Below are positions 53,532 through 64,000 of a stretch of DNA of 64,000 nucleotides, in pieces. This DNA is from Wurfbainia villosa. Taxonomy: Eukaryota; Streptophyta; Magnoliopsida; Zingiberales; Zingiberaceae. Under the pieces are notes generated by a model. The model saw only the letters and a list, made by a program, of their open reading frames with translations. It did no database searches and had not been told where the DNA came from. How positions within the stretch are numbered: the first letter of the stretch is position 1; each line of letters opens with the position of its first letter. The translations under genes were made by a program, and so were the position numbers. Where the stretch lies: positions 94,501,172 through 94,565,171 of the forward strand of contig CM046003.1 of NCBI GenBank assembly GCA_025175895.1. Reading direction: 5' to 3'.

Positions 53532-55394
53532 CTACTTATGATCTCTCTGATCAAATGATAGCGGTGAAGCACATGTTTGGATCATTGATAAGACCACATC
53601 AAGATCAGAAACGAACTTCTTGATCCAAATCGCTTCCTTTGCTACTCCCAAAGATGCAATGTATTCTGGCTCAGTGATAGAATCCGCTATAGTGTCTTGC
53701 TTAGAACCTTTCCAACTTATTGTACCTCCATTCATGGTGAACACGTACCCAGACTGAGACCTGGAATCATCATTGTCTGTCTGGAAGCTGGCATCCGTAT
53801 ACCCGCGTATCACCATGTCCCCTTCTCCATATATTAGGAATACATCCTTAGTTCTTCTTAAGTACTTAAGGATCATCTTAACAACCACCCAATGATCCAT
53901 TCTTGGATCAGACTGGTATCTGCTCGTGATACTCAGAGCATACAATACATCGGGCCTCGTACATAACATAGCATACATTATAGATCCTATTGTGGATGCA
54001 TAGGGAATCTTACTCATGCAAATTCTCTCGTCTTTTGTGCGCGGACATATAGACTTCGAAAGGTGTATCCTATGCCTGATGGGAAGGTAACCTTTCTTAG
54101 ATTCCGACATGCTAAACCTCTTTAGCACTCGGTCTATATATGTAGACTGCGAAAGACCAAGCAACCGTTTCAATCTATCCCTATAGATCTTAATCCCGAG
54201 GATGTAGGTAGCTTCTCCCAGGTCTTTCATGGAGAATGTCTTGGATAACCAAATTTTAACTGACTGTAAGATAGAAACATCATTTCCTATTAGTAATATG
54301 TCATCGATATATAATACTAGGAACACAACTGCACTCCCACTAACCTTCTTGTACACACAAGGTTCGTCCAGATTTTGTGAGAAATCAAACTTTTTGATTG
54401 TCTCATCAAAACAGATATTCCAGCTCCTGGATGCTTGCTTGAGTCCATATATGGACCATTTCAGTTTGCATACCTTGGTTTTATCAACTGATGTGAAACC
54501 CTCAGGCTGTATCATATACACGTCCTCGAGTAGGTTTCCATTAAGAAAAACTGTTTTCACATCCATCTGCCATATCTCATAATCATAATGAGCCGCTATG
54601 GCCAGGAGCATTTGAATGGATTTAAGTATAGCTACAGGTGAATAGGTCTCATCATAATCAACTCCTTGCTTTTGACGATACCCTTTCACCACCAGTCTAG
54701 CCTTATAGGTAATCACATTACCATCCATGTCGATTTTCTTCTTGAAAACCCACTTGTACCCTATAGGCTTAATTCCTTCAGGTGGGTCCACCAAGTTCCA
54801 AACTTGATTTTCATACATGGAATCCATTTCCGACTTCATGGCTTCAAGCCATTTGTCCCTTTCTGAACTTTTCAGAACTTCTTCATAATTGGTAGGCTCC
54901 TCATCATCAATGAGTAACACGTCGTTCAATTCACTTACGAGAAATCCATATCTCTCAGGAATGTTGCATGTTCTACCAGATCTACGAAGATGTGGTGTCT
55001 CAATAGGTCCAGTTGATGGCTCATCACTATGAGTTATCGGTTGTGGTGCCTCACCAGGTATTTCATCAATGTCTATTTGAGTCTCTCGAGCCTCCTTAAG
55101 CTCAACGACACACCCACTATTTTCTTGCAAGAGAAACTCTTTCTCTAGAAACACAATATGTCTTGAAACAAACACCTTTTGTTCCATAGGATAATAGAAT
55201 TGGTAACCCCTTGTTTCCTTAGGGTATCTAATAAATAGACATTTATCAGACTTAGCATCCAATTTGTCTGATACAGTCTGCTTCACATAAGCAGGACAAC
55301 CCCATATCTTCAAGTAAGATACATGAGGTTTCTTACTATTCCATATCTCATATGGAGTAGTAGAGATTACCTTGGTTGGAATTCTGTTTAGCAA
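53532..55394 (-). CDS. C2 reverse transcriptase-RNase H
   Basis: 620-codon open frame in the polyprotein, probably without its own start. Contains the integrase C-terminal and linker part (PHVSYLKIWGCPAYVK), RT palm (GYKWVFKKKIDMDGN, MDVKTVFLNGNLLEDVYM, IYGLKQASRSWN), the catalytic LYIDDILLIGND, and RNase H (GYTDASFQTDNDD, SKQDTIADSITEPEYIA). A frameshift near 53545 separates the last RNase H part (HLIREIISRKE, NLADPLTKA), readable to about 53440. The YIDD core is intact. Upstream, a TAG at the join with integrase breaks the polyprotein. Function in trans is doubtful. Confidence 0.9.
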   Translation of the reverse strand: MLNRIPTKVISTTPYEIWNSKKPHVSYLKIWGCPAYVKQTVSDKLDAKSDKCLFIRYPKETRGYQFYYPMEQKVFVSRHIVFLEKEFLLQENSGCVVELKEARETQIDIDEIPGEAPQPITHSDEPSTGPIETPHLRRSGRTCNIPERYGFLVSELNDVLLIDDEEPTNYEEVLKSSERDKWLEAMKSEMDSMYENQVWNLVDPPEGIKPIGYKWVFKKKIDMDGNVITYKARLVVKGYRQKQGVDYDETYSPVAILKSIQMLLAIAAHYDYEIWQMDVKTVFLNGNLLEDVYMIQPEGFTSVDKTKVCKLKWSIYGLKQASRSWNICFDETIKKFDFSQNLDEPCVYKKVSGSAVVFLVLYIDDILLIGNDVSILQSVKIWLSKTFSMKDLGEATYILGIKIYRDRLKRLLGLSQSTYIDRVLKRFSMSESKKGYLPIRHRIHLSKSICPRTKDERICMSKIPYASTIGSIMYAMLCTRPDVLYALSITSRYQSDPRMDHWVVVKMILKYLRRTKDVFLIYGEGDMVIRGYTDASFQTDNDDSRSQSGYVFTMNGGTISWKGSKQDTIADSITEPEYIASLGVAKEAIWIKKFVSDLDVVLSMIQTCASPLSFDQRDHK

Positions 55395-55415
55395 GTAAAC
55401 AACTGTCTGAAGTGC

Positions 55416-56006
55416 CTAGCCCCAAAAGGACTTGGAAAGATTCGCATGATTCATCATTAACTTGACCATGTCCAACAAGGTCTGGTTACGCCTCTCAGAA
55501 ACACCATTATGCTGCGGTGTATATGGCGGAGTCCATTGAGATAATATACCATTGTCCCTTAGATAATATAGAAACTCTTGACTTAAGTATTCACCACCTC
55601 GATCCGATCGAAGTATTTTAATACTCTTGTCATGTTGTTTCTCTACTTCATTTCTGAATTCTTTGAACCTTTCAAAGGCTTCAAACTTGTATTTCATTAA
55701 GAACACATACCCAAACCGTGAGTGATGATCGGTGAAGGTAATGAAGTAGTTATAGCCTCCTAGATCTTGAGTTGACATAGGTCCGCATACATCAGTATGT
55801 ATTAGACCAAGCAACTCTCCCACCCGTTCATCTTTTCCTGTAAAAGGTAACTTAGTCATCTTGCATTTTAAGCATGATTCACATGTATCGTATGAATCTA
55901 ATTCAAACGATTCTAGAATTCCACATCGGTGTAATTCGAGCATGCGTTTCTTGCTTGCATGGCCAAGATGACAATGCCACATGTAGGAGTCTAATTGATT
56001 ATCCAT
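55416..56006 (-). CDS. C2 GAG-pre-integrase and integrase core
   Basis: 196-codon frame with an HHCC zinc-binding segment (WHCHLGHASKKRMLELHRCG then CESCLKCKM) and the DDE core: HTDVCGPM, FTDHHSRFGYVFLM, LRSDRGGEYLSQEF, then TPQHNGVSERRNQTLLDMVK. It ends at a TAG after FWG, where Gln or Trp would normally continue to RT. Catalytic Asp residues appear present. Integrase inserts element cDNA into chromosomes. Confidence 0.9.
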   Translation of the reverse strand: MDNQLDSYMWHCHLGHASKKRMLELHRCGILESFELDSYDTCESCLKCKMTKLPFTGKDERVGELLGLIHTDVCGPMSTQDLGGYNYFITFTDHHSRFGYVFLMKYKFEAFERFKEFRNEVEKQHDKSIKILRSDRGGEYLSQEFLYYLRDNGILSQWTPPYTPQHNGVSERRNQTLLDMVKLMMNHANLSKSFWG

Positions 56007-56455
56007 TAGAGCACTCTTGTTGGTCGCTTCGATATTGAAAATATCACTGGATACGTCAACGTATAAGGACCATTGCTTAAAGTTCTAGTCTCATAAAGAA
56101 CGCCATTCAAAGTTATGTAACAACAATTGTTACTAAAAGTTAAATGGTACCCATTTCTATTTAAACAAGAAATAGAAATGATGTTCTTTATCATCGAAGG
56201 AACACAAAAGCAATTGTCCAGTTCTAAGACAAGTCCTGTAAGAAATTTCAACAAATACGTTCTGATGGCGAGTGCAACAACTTTTGCTGCATTCCCAACA
56301 CGTAAGTTTGACTCTCCCTTGACGAGTCTTCTTCTATTCCTTAGCCCATGTATGTCATTACATATATGTGAGCCACACCCAGTATCCAATATCCAAGTGT
56401 TTGAGGAAATAACATGACAATCAAAAACGAAGATATCTGAAGAAGATGGGGGCAT
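56006..56455 (-). CDS. C2 protease region
   Basis: 149-codon frame overlapping the integrase start by a base and gag by frame. WILDTGCGSHICNDIHGL gives the aspartic-protease D-T-G and the usual copia S/C-HIC motif. The following RVGNAAKVVALAIRTY and CFCVPSMIKNIISISCL are standard copia protease-to-integrase sequence. The active site is intact. Confidence 0.88.
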   Translation of the reverse strand: MPPSSSDIFVFDCHVISSNTWILDTGCGSHICNDIHGLRNRRRLVKGESNLRVGNAAKVVALAIRTYLLKFLTGLVLELDNCFCVPSMIKNIISISCLNRNGYHLTFSNNCCYITLNGVLYETRTLSNGPYTLTYPVIFSISKRPTRVL

Positions 56456-57091
56456 CTGATGCCTTATTGTTCTTCACGGACTCAAGATAAATCTTACAAT
56501 TTCTTCGCCAATGGCCCTCCTTGCCATAATGATGGCAAGTGCCCTTTTCAGCTGGTTCTACCTTTTTAGCCTTTTTCTTCTTCTCTTCCTGTTGTTCCTT
56601 TGACTTCCTCTTAGAACCTTTCTTCGAGGAATCAACTAACAGCATCGTCCCCTGCTCATGCTTCTTAGAAGGCTCCACAGTCTTCAGCATGTTGAGCAGT
56701 ACCACAGATGAACCTTCTTGCATCTCAGAGGTGAAGAGGAGCTTGGAGACTTCGAACCTTTCAAATCTCACTTGCTCATCAAATAACTCATAAAGATGAT
56801 GGCTATAGTATGAGCATTCATATGCTCATGCTGCTTCCGCAGCTCGGGTACCATCGCGGCTAGCATGAGGCAACTCACTTGCTCAGAATCACTCACATGT
56901 TTCTGATGGGCCAACAATTGGTCCGGTGTTGCATCATCACTAGGACGGGCGGGAAGAGGCTCTTCGAGGACATGCACAAGCTTTTCCGCCTTGAGAACAA
57001 TTCTTAAGTTTCTAAGCCAGTCCAAGAAGTTCGGCCCAGTCAATTTATTTGAATTCAAAATAGAGTACAAATTCAAAGACATCATGATCAA
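56421..57091 (-). pseudogene. C2 gag (frameshifted)
   Basis: Two frames. 57091-56768 gives SLNLYSILNSNKLTGPNFLD and WLRNLRIVLKAEK, the copia Gag N-terminus. 56771-56421 gives FEVSKLLFTSEMQEGSS, a Lys-rich stretch and CHHYGKEGHWRRNC, a zinc knuckle with Tyr replacing the second Cys. Part of the middle domain is missing or shifted. The start is the Met cluster at 57085-57091. Confidence 0.85.
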
Positions 57092-58350
57092 GCGATTAAT
57101 CTAGAAATAAAAATCGAGCATATATGAGAAAGATGGTTTAAAATGCATCAACATACATTTATAAATCCCATTCATTTTTCAAATTTCAAAAACCCCAAAA
57201 TCACTTCGGGAGATTATAGGTCTATCTCTGAATGGGCTAATATCCAACATAGATATGAACAACCTTGGAGAGAGTTCAACAAGCCATTCATTGCTACGAT
57301 GGTAGGTATCAAATATACTGATTGCATATCACATATATGCAACTATCACAATGTGCTATCAACTAATTGAATGTTCACACATACATCAGGTTGTTAACTC
57401 ATTAACAAGTATGCATCATATGCATAGCACCCAACTTCACCTCCCTTCACATCGACCTTGGAGAGAGTCCAACAAGCCGATGCTCCAAGTTAAAGCCAAC
57501 CCACTAATTGAGAAATAGTTTTAATATGGTTAGAGCGCATTCAAACAATTAGCCCGGCTTGGAGAGAATCCAACAACCAAAGCTAATGATTGACCTCTGA
57601 CTCTTACCATATTAGTATTAAACTATTCCATGGTTTGAACATGTTCAGGTTCGAGTCGGGCTTGGAGATAGTCCAACAACCCATACAAGAAATAGAACTC
57701 TGGTTCTAACCATATTAATGGAAGGTGTAGACTTTAATATTGTGTAAGGGTTTGTATGTCTCATCCTCTTTGTATGCAAATAACTATTACCTATATGACA
57801 TGACATACATGACATACATCTACATGTCATAACACGCATGACATAATGATATGAATCTAATACAATTACATGACATACAATTATGACATGTACAAAATTT
57901 TCTTATATGCCATAACTATTTATAGAAATAAAATATGTTTAAGATTTGATTCTCAAAATCAAATCATGATTAAATTAGGAAACAAATTTCCAAATCTAAT
58001 CACATATTTTATTTATGGAATGTCTCAATTAAGGAAAGTCAAATTTAATTTAGGAATCAAAACTATTTATGGAAATAAAATATATTTTAGATTTGATTTT
58101 TCAAATCAAATCATGATTAAATTAGGAAACAAATTTCTAAATCTAATCAAATATTTTATTTATGGAAAGTGTTAATTTCCATAAATACTTCTAACTTTCC
58201 AAAAGTAGAAGATTTCCATAAATACTTCTAAACTTTCCAAAATTAGAAAATTTCCATAAATACTTCTAAACTTTCCAAAAGTAGAAAATTTCCATAAATA
58301 CAATTACGACTATTGCAAAACAATTTTACATTTATGTCGAAATACAACCT
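57092..58350 (-). other. Leader of C2 with repeated motif
   Basis: Non-coding. ggagagagtccaacaa-type motifs near 57265, 57459, 57560 and 57665 keep nearly the spacing seen in C1. AT-rich units built on tttccataaatacttctaa lie at about 58170-58300. Confidence 0.75.
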
Positions 58351-58364
58351 GGGCTCTGATACCA
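58351..58364 (-). other. Primer-binding site of C2
   Basis: Minus strand TGGTATCAGAGCCC, 1 bp from the LTR. Confidence 0.9.
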
Positions 58365-58365
58365 C

Positions 58366-60575
58366 TGTTGGGTTTCCGGCACCGCGGTAAGTGTGTGTTC
58401 GAACATGTTTCGTAAATATGTGCACAGTAGAAGAATTAAAAAGTAATAAATCTAATTTATTACAACACACACATCACACGCATGCATAGTACAATATGTG
58501 TAGACATAATCACAATTTTAAATTTTGCAATAAAAGGAAATTACTCTAGGTATACCTGACGTATCATGTGCAGCGGGAAAGACATCAACCGGAGCAACTC
58601 TTGCTAGAATTGCTTCTATCCGTATCCATACTGAGTATCGTCGGGATGACTTCACAAAGTCATGAGCCTCATCTTCGTAGGAGCCACTAGCCTCATGTCG
58701 AAGACGATGTGATCGAGAGAAGATCACAATCCGAATCAAAATTCGGATTAGAAATCGAGTCCCCAAAACTCGCTTCTCCGAAGAGGTATTCGTCAACCGA
58801 TTGACGAATCCTTCATCCTCCACCTATGAGGATTACCAGATATCGAATCCCCAAAAAAGTAGTTACTGTCGGAGCTCAAAATGTCGTCCAAACAATGCTC
58901 CGACACGAAAGAAAGAAGCTGTCCAGAAAACTGGACAGCTTGGTGGAGGTGTTGCGCCGGCCTAAAGAAGGATGGCCGGCTGCACCTTGGTCACCAGAGC
59001 CAAGGGAAGTCGCAGGAGGGTCGCCGACAGAAGCTTGGATGCTGACAACAAGGTGGATGGTGACACAAAAGCTGGCGACGTGGGCTGCTTGGGCGGTGGC
59101 AAAGAGAAGAGAGGGAGAGGGGTTGGGCGGCTAGGTTTACCAACACATAAGTTCTCAACGAAAACCCCTTAAGCCATGTTTTTATAGAGAACATATTCTC
59201 CTAACGGTTATTGATTCATAACCAAAACTCGTTAACCCACTCCAATAACTTAAGCTAAAATAAACCAAACCACGTTGATCTATTTTAAGTTAAAACGAAC
59301 CGAACCAATTTTGGTTCATTCATTTAAAACAAACCAAACCCCTTTGGTTTATTCTTCACCATTGGATTAGAACCAAACCAATTTGGTTCATCCATCATGT
59401 CTTCATAAGACACGACCCATCTATGCTTCCATTGCGACTAAAATAATTTCATGCTCGCTCCTTGTTTGGTCCAACCAAATCTAGTTTCTCTCGGTTTGAA
59501 AATCTCATTCTCAAGCTCGTTTTAAATCCTTCGTATTACACTCGTTGTGCGTGTGACCAAATAGGTTCCTGATTTATGTTGGTTGTCTATAATTAACCAT
59601 TAATTATAGAACGATCATGAGTGGCACCTAGTAGTGCATCATGATCCACAATTAACCGAAAAGATCAACGGTTTATTCCAGAACCATTTCTGAAACCCTT
59701 CAGCAGCTATAATGATTCGTGCCCCATTCCCTTCACTCATCTTATACCCACTTGGTTCAGGACATAGTCTGTAGTGTCAGTCTCCACTAGGCTGACTATG
59801 CCACACCTAGCCCAAGTATCAATTCCTCGTCCTATGGATTCTAGTTACTACACATGTATCCAAGAGTACCTTACTCTAAACATGTAATGCTTTGGCCAAA
59901 GACTTTAGTAACAATCCGACGAGAGGCCATGGGTATACATCTCCTTGCAAGGAGTGGTGAATCCTTTATAGGCTATTCAAACACCTTCGGCCACTTCGAC
60001 TTATACCCAATCATCCCGGGTCCACATCTCCTCAGAGATGCTTGCTTAAGATGTCAAAGCATAAGTCTCCATGACCAAGATGACTTGAATACCGCAAGTC
60101 AAAGGAACATCGCACTTAAGTTACAGTAAGAACTTCATTGACATATCCACATATGCAGAGAACTATAAGATGTCTTACAGCTTGTCACTCCAATAAACTA
60201 GTTACCATAACTAGCATCCACGATTAACTCCGGACATAACAATGTATCTAGCCAGTGAGAATCAGCTGCTTGAATACCCTAAAGAGTATATCTCGTGCTA
60301 GTCTCGATAGAATTGATGGTGTCCAAATCCATCAATTCATCGACTAGTGATAATTCTAATACATCACAATTACACATGTAGAGATAGTCACTAGTTGTGA
60401 TCCAATCACAAATTCTCTCATGCTGTGAATCGTATTGTGGACATTCAGTAAATGAGTTTAAGATCTTATCAAATACATGAAAATATATACACTCAAATAG
60501 TGAATCTTCATTTATCAAATAAATGGTACAATCATAAGACGATTGCCTTAGGACACCTCTCATATATAACTAACA
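58366..60575 (-). repeat. Right (5') LTR of C2 (2210 bp)
   Basis: Begins tgttgggtttccggcaccg and ends tataactaaca. It is followed by aactcctactt, a purine-tract variant belonging to the next internal copy. Confidence 0.93.
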
Positions 60576-60986
60576 AACTCCTACTTGGCCTAATATCAAT
60601 CACCACGGTATCCAATACCATAAGTTCTAACATGACCCTTAAACTTACTTTGAGTTAAGGCCTTAGTTAAAGGGTCCGCTAAGTTCCTTTCAGTGGGAAT
60701 CTTCTCGATTTGTATTTCCTTTCTACTTATGATCTCTCTGATCAAATGATAGTGGTGAAGCACATATTTGAATCATTGATGAGACCACATCAAGTTCAGA
60801 AATGAACTTCTTGATCCAAATAGCTTCCTTTGCACCTCCTTAAGCTGCAATGTATTTTGCCTCAGTGATAGAATCCGCTATAGTGTCTTGCTTGGAACCT
60901 TTCCAACTTATTGCGCCTCCATTCATGGTGAACACGTACTCAGACTGAGACCTGGAATCATCATTGTCTGTCTGGAAGCTGACATC
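60576..60986 (-). pseudogene. Start of a further C copy: purine tract and RNase H tail
   Basis: Closely matches 53385-53800. Minus-strand RNase H pieces (SRSQSEYVFTMNGG, SWKGSKQDTIADSIT, DPLTKA) are readable in two frames. It is cut at 60987 by D2. This shows the C copies were tandem before D2 arrived. Confidence 0.88.
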
Positions 60987-62200
60987 TGTTAGGGCAATCT
61001 CTTGCCGTAATATGGTTTTGATGGTGTGGCAAAGGGTTTAAGTTAGTTTGATATATTGATTTGATATGTGCGTTGAAGTCGTGCAGGACTTAGTAATTCG
61101 CACATGGAGCCGTGGCGAGTTTCACATCTCATGACTCGTGCCTTGAGTCGGTGAAGGATAGCTTTGCGGAAGCCGTGCGCTTGGAGCATCCGAGGGACCG
61201 CCGGACGAGAAGCTTGGAGTGAAGCCGGAGGAAGTAGACTTCGAGGCAAGAGATGCGAAGGAGCATTGCAGAGCCGTGCGCCTGATGCTGCCGAGGGACG
61301 TGGCCGAAAACGAAGAGAACTTCGAAGGCGAGGGACTCCGAGAGATGAGAGTGAGCGATTGTAACCCGGGGAAGGGTAGCTCTTAGGTGAAACTTGGTCA
61401 TTTGGCCAAGTGTCGGATGGGTTTCGAGCACGATCTGCCGCCATGTCATGGCGGCGCCGATCGCTCAAGTCGAGTGAGTTCGGACCGTATACGATCGATC
61501 GATTGTGGCCAGTGATCATCATACGATGGGCGCCGATCGATTAGAAGACCATCGATCGGCTGCCGACGGTCGTCAATAGGTTTCTAGAACCATTCGTAGC
61601 CGATCGGGCGAGAGGCGATATGACCGATAAGGTCCATAAGGTCCATCGATCGCCAAGAGTTCTATTGGACTACAACGGTCGGGATCCGACGTGTTCGGAG
61701 GCCGTTGTAGTGACGGCAGTCGACTGCCAAGGGCGGCAGTCGACTGGTGGCGGCCAACGGGAATAAATCAGCCCTCTCTATAAAAAGAGAGGGTGTAAGC
61801 CTTTGAGAGGCTAATGCTTATGCTCTAAGTGATCTTCCTAGTGCCCCACAAGCTCTAAACTCTTCTTACTTATTTTTACTCCATTCTATTTGTAAGAAGA
61901 GTGATCTTGATTGTAAAGGTTACCTCTACCTAGCTTGGTGCAAAGGAGAGACCAATAGTGATTGGCTTTGGAGGAGTGATTCACCTCGGACGAATCGGGA
62001 TCGTGGATTAGCGGCGTAGCCGTGAACCACGTTACATCTTCTTGTTAGCGTTTGTATTTTCGTTTATTGCTTTGTCTTTATTGTTTATGCTTCCGCTTGC
62101 GCTAACGATTGTGTAGACGAGCAAACGAACGAGAGAATTCCGACGTCCATCGTAAGAGGGATATTCACCCCCCCTCTAGCCGGCCATTCGATCCCCTACA
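60987..62200 (+). repeat. Left LTR of D2 (1214 bp)
   Basis: Begins tgttagggcaatctcttgcc and ends gatcccctaca. Inverted-repeat TATA at 61772-61793. Two perfect CAGTCGACTG palindromes at 61717-61726 and 61737-61746, 26-46 bp upstream of that promoter hairpin. Confidence 0.94.
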
Positions 62201-62202
62201 AG

Positions 62203-62215
62203 TGGTATCAGAGCC
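62203..62215 (+). other. Primer-binding site of D2
   Basis: tggtatcagagcc, 2 bp after the LTR. Confidence 0.92.
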
Positions 62216-62262
62216 AAGGAAAGCTTGTCGAGGACTAACCGCCACAACAAGCAACATTCAAA

Positions 62263-63991
62263 ATGGCCGGCTCAAACATCCACCCACCGAAGTTCGACGG
62301 CGAATTCTCTTGGTGGAAAAAGAGAATGGAGGTATTCTTCGAGACCGATTTTGATATTATGCTAATAATGGAAAATGGGTTCGAGTTGCCTAGGGATGAA
62401 AAGGGTGAACAAATCGAAAAATCACGATGGACTAAGAAGCAAAGAGAGGAGCACCTTGCGAACTCAAAGGGAAAACATCATCTTTTCAATGTGCTCCCCC
62501 AACAAGAGATCAACCGGATTGGAGAATGTGCTAGCGCCAAAGAGATGTGGGAGAAGCTTATAGAACTCCATGAAGGCACATCCGAGGCCAAGCTAGCAAG
62601 GAGAGACCTCCTCCGCTCCCAACTATCCAATATAAAACTAGAAAAGGGAGAAAAGGTAACCTCACTACACTCTAGGTTTAAAGAAATTTTAATTGGGCTA
62701 ACAAGTGTAGGTGAGAAGCTATCAAACCGACATGCTCATGAAGGCTATAGATGCCTTTCCCGTTCCTCAAAGTGGAGCTCCATGGTGGATTCGTTCTACA
62801 TCTCCAAGAACTTGGAAGTAAGTACCTTGGAGGAATTTTTCTCAACAATGGAGCTCCACGAAACTAGGCTTGAAGGAATACAAGAGGAGCCTAGAATTCA
62901 ACCCTCAAGAGGAGTAGCATTGTTGGCAAATAAGGGGAAGAAGAAGATAGAGATCTCCTCCTCCTCTGATGATGAAGCGTCTTCCTCCTCCATGGATAGC
63001 ACGGAAGAAGCCTACATGGTAAGGAAGGTAAGACGTGTATTTAAGAATTTTAGATTTGATAAATCTCATGATAGGAATAGAAGACCAAGGGGGAAGGTCA
63101 TATGCTACAATTGCCAAGGAGAAGGGCACATAAGGGATAATTGTCCCCTCCTAAACAAAAGCAAAGAAGAAAAGAAAAAGAAGGAAGAAAAGAAGAAGAA
63201 AAAGGGAACAAGAAGAAAAGGAAGAGGAGAAGAAGACAAAGGAAAAGGGAAAGGTCAAAGCCCTAAAGGCAAGGACTTGGGATGACCCATCCTCATCCTC
63301 TTCATCATCATCGGATGAGGAGAATGCCTTTGTCACCAATTTGGCCTTGATGGCCTTTGATGACTTGGATTGCTCTTCCTCCGAAAATGAAGGATCAAGC
63401 TCAAGAGGAGAGAGCTCAAGTGAAGGGGGAGCTTCTACATCCTCCTCATCCGAAGAAGAAGAAGAAGATATGGAAACTATGGTAACGAAAGCTTCTCCTA
63501 AGAAAATAGTTTCCATAATTTCTAGTTTAACTAAGGACTTATTTGGAATGAAAAAGAAAAATAAAAGCATGCTTAATCAAATTAAGGCTTTGGAATATAA
63601 GCTAGAAAATGCATGTTTAAATAATAATGATACCTCTTCTTGCCATGATGATGCATGCTCACATGATTATATGCCTTTGGATGTTAATGATGCATGCATA
63701 GAGGAAAATAGGGCATTAAGGGAAAAGGTAGATTATTTAACCAAAGCCCTAGAGAAATTCACAATTGGCACCAACACCTTAAATATGATCTTAGGAAGCT
63801 AAAGAGCTAGTTTCAACAAGAAAGGCCTAGGATACAAAGAAAAGAAAAATGAAAAGGCCTACAAATGCCTAATAGCTAGGGGACAAGATAAGAAGAAGAT
63901 AATAGCTAGAAAATGGATCCCCAAGGAATACTTAGTGAACCCAATAGGAAAGAACTTATTTTGGGTTCCAAAATCCATCCTTAAGGGTTAG
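62263..63991 (+). pseudogene. D2 gag-like gene, broken
   Basis: Paralogue of the D1 Gag, from MAGSNIHPPKFDGEFSWW. The CCHC knuckle CYNCQGEGHIRDNC is intact near 63103-63144. A compensated frameshift near 62730-62765 replaces about eleven residues. In the Lys-rich stretch near 63210 a one-base change shifts the frame to a TGA at 63283-63285. The original frame stays open from about 63290 to a TAA at 63799 where D1 has Gln (before RASFNKKGLG). The C-terminus up to TAG at 63989-63991 is otherwise preserved. Confidence 0.9.
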
Positions 63992-64000
63992 GATAACCCT

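Larger units (their letters stand above)
51178..60575 (-). mobile_element. Element C2: copia retrotransposon, nearly complete
   Basis: LTRs 51178-53384 and 58366-60575 (2207 and 2210 bp), primer-binding site 58351-58364, leader, gag, protease, integrase, RT and RNase H in minus orientation. Damage is modest: a few frameshifts, a TAG between integrase and RT and one lost zinc ligand. Another C internal region starts straight after the right LTR, so C2 is part of a tandem array. Gag and integrase suggest a Tork/TAR-like lineage, not certain. Confidence 0.93.
60987..64000 (+). mobile_element. Element D2: gag-only retrotransposon, runs off the window
   Basis: Left LTR (60987-62200), primer-binding site and a broken gag. 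The 3' part lies beyond the window. It is inserted in C-family RNase H. If simple, the target duplication would be acatc (60982-60986), with the other arm outside the window. Confidence 0.92.

Overview
This is a stretch of a large, transposon-rich plant nuclear genome, most likely a monocot; I lean weakly towards a Zingiberales-type genome, which the sequence alone cannot prove. There is one clear host gene: an intronless GRAS transcription factor of the HAIRY MERISTEM / Scarecrow-like 6-22-27 group (6440-8698, minus strand). It carries a perfect 21-nt complement to miR171 in its coding sequence. Almost everything from about 9.9 kb to the right edge is LTR retrotransposons, inserted into one another.

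Layout. (1) 1-3300: a decayed minus-strand gene with the plant 'gypsy-type transposase' domain (PF04195-like), its TATA box, a 46-bp tandem repeat and retroelement debris. (2) 3300-9938: the GRAS gene with AT-rich flanks. (3) 9939-37946: element A, a decayed Ty1/copia element with 1.9-kb LTRs and a tandem-array remnant on its left. Its reverse transcriptase region was hit by three later elements: B (15917-21108, minus, TSD aagag), C1 (about 21183-29570, minus, left LTR truncated) and D1 (29613-35120, plus, TSD agttt). The A coding sequence resumes after each insertion. (4) 37947-41571: the end of a B-like LTR, split by F, a 3.1-kb solo LTR with TSD actca. F carries an intronless, broken copy of a plant exonuclease III / AP-endonuclease gene. 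(5) 41572-46570: E1, a gag-only element with an E-type LTR on one side and a B-like LTR end on the other. (6) 46571-47029: a copia gag fragment. (7) 47030-51040: E2, a second E copy, cut inside gag. (8) 51041-60986: C-family copies in tandem (partial LTR, LTR, internal region, LTR, start of another internal region). (9) 60987-64000: D2, a D-family element inserted in C-family RNase H and running off the window.

How the parts relate. Elements A and C are conventional copia elements (gag, protease, integrase, reverse transcriptase, RNase H), now broken by stops, frameshifts and insertions. Families B, D and E have LTRs, primer-binding sites and purine tracts, but encode only a Gag-like protein. 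They share a C-terminal Gag motif (LG-QRA--NK-GLG, then WVPK and FWVPKS-like), coiled-coil or acidic linkers and repeated AAGGGGGAG tracts. They look like Sirevirus-derived, non-autonomous 'TR-GAG' elements that would need pol proteins in trans. Their promoters have palindromes just upstream of, or an inverted repeat around, the TATA box.

The most unusual signals are: the captured exonuclease III copy inside an LTR; three different gag-only families in one window; the hypervariable CAGTCGACTG palindrome zone next to LTR promoters; an 8-bp inverted repeat enclosing the D-family TATA box; and a CAG/CTG-to-CG difference pattern in C1 that may be a sequencing artefact. I saw no rRNA, tRNA gene or CRISPR array.
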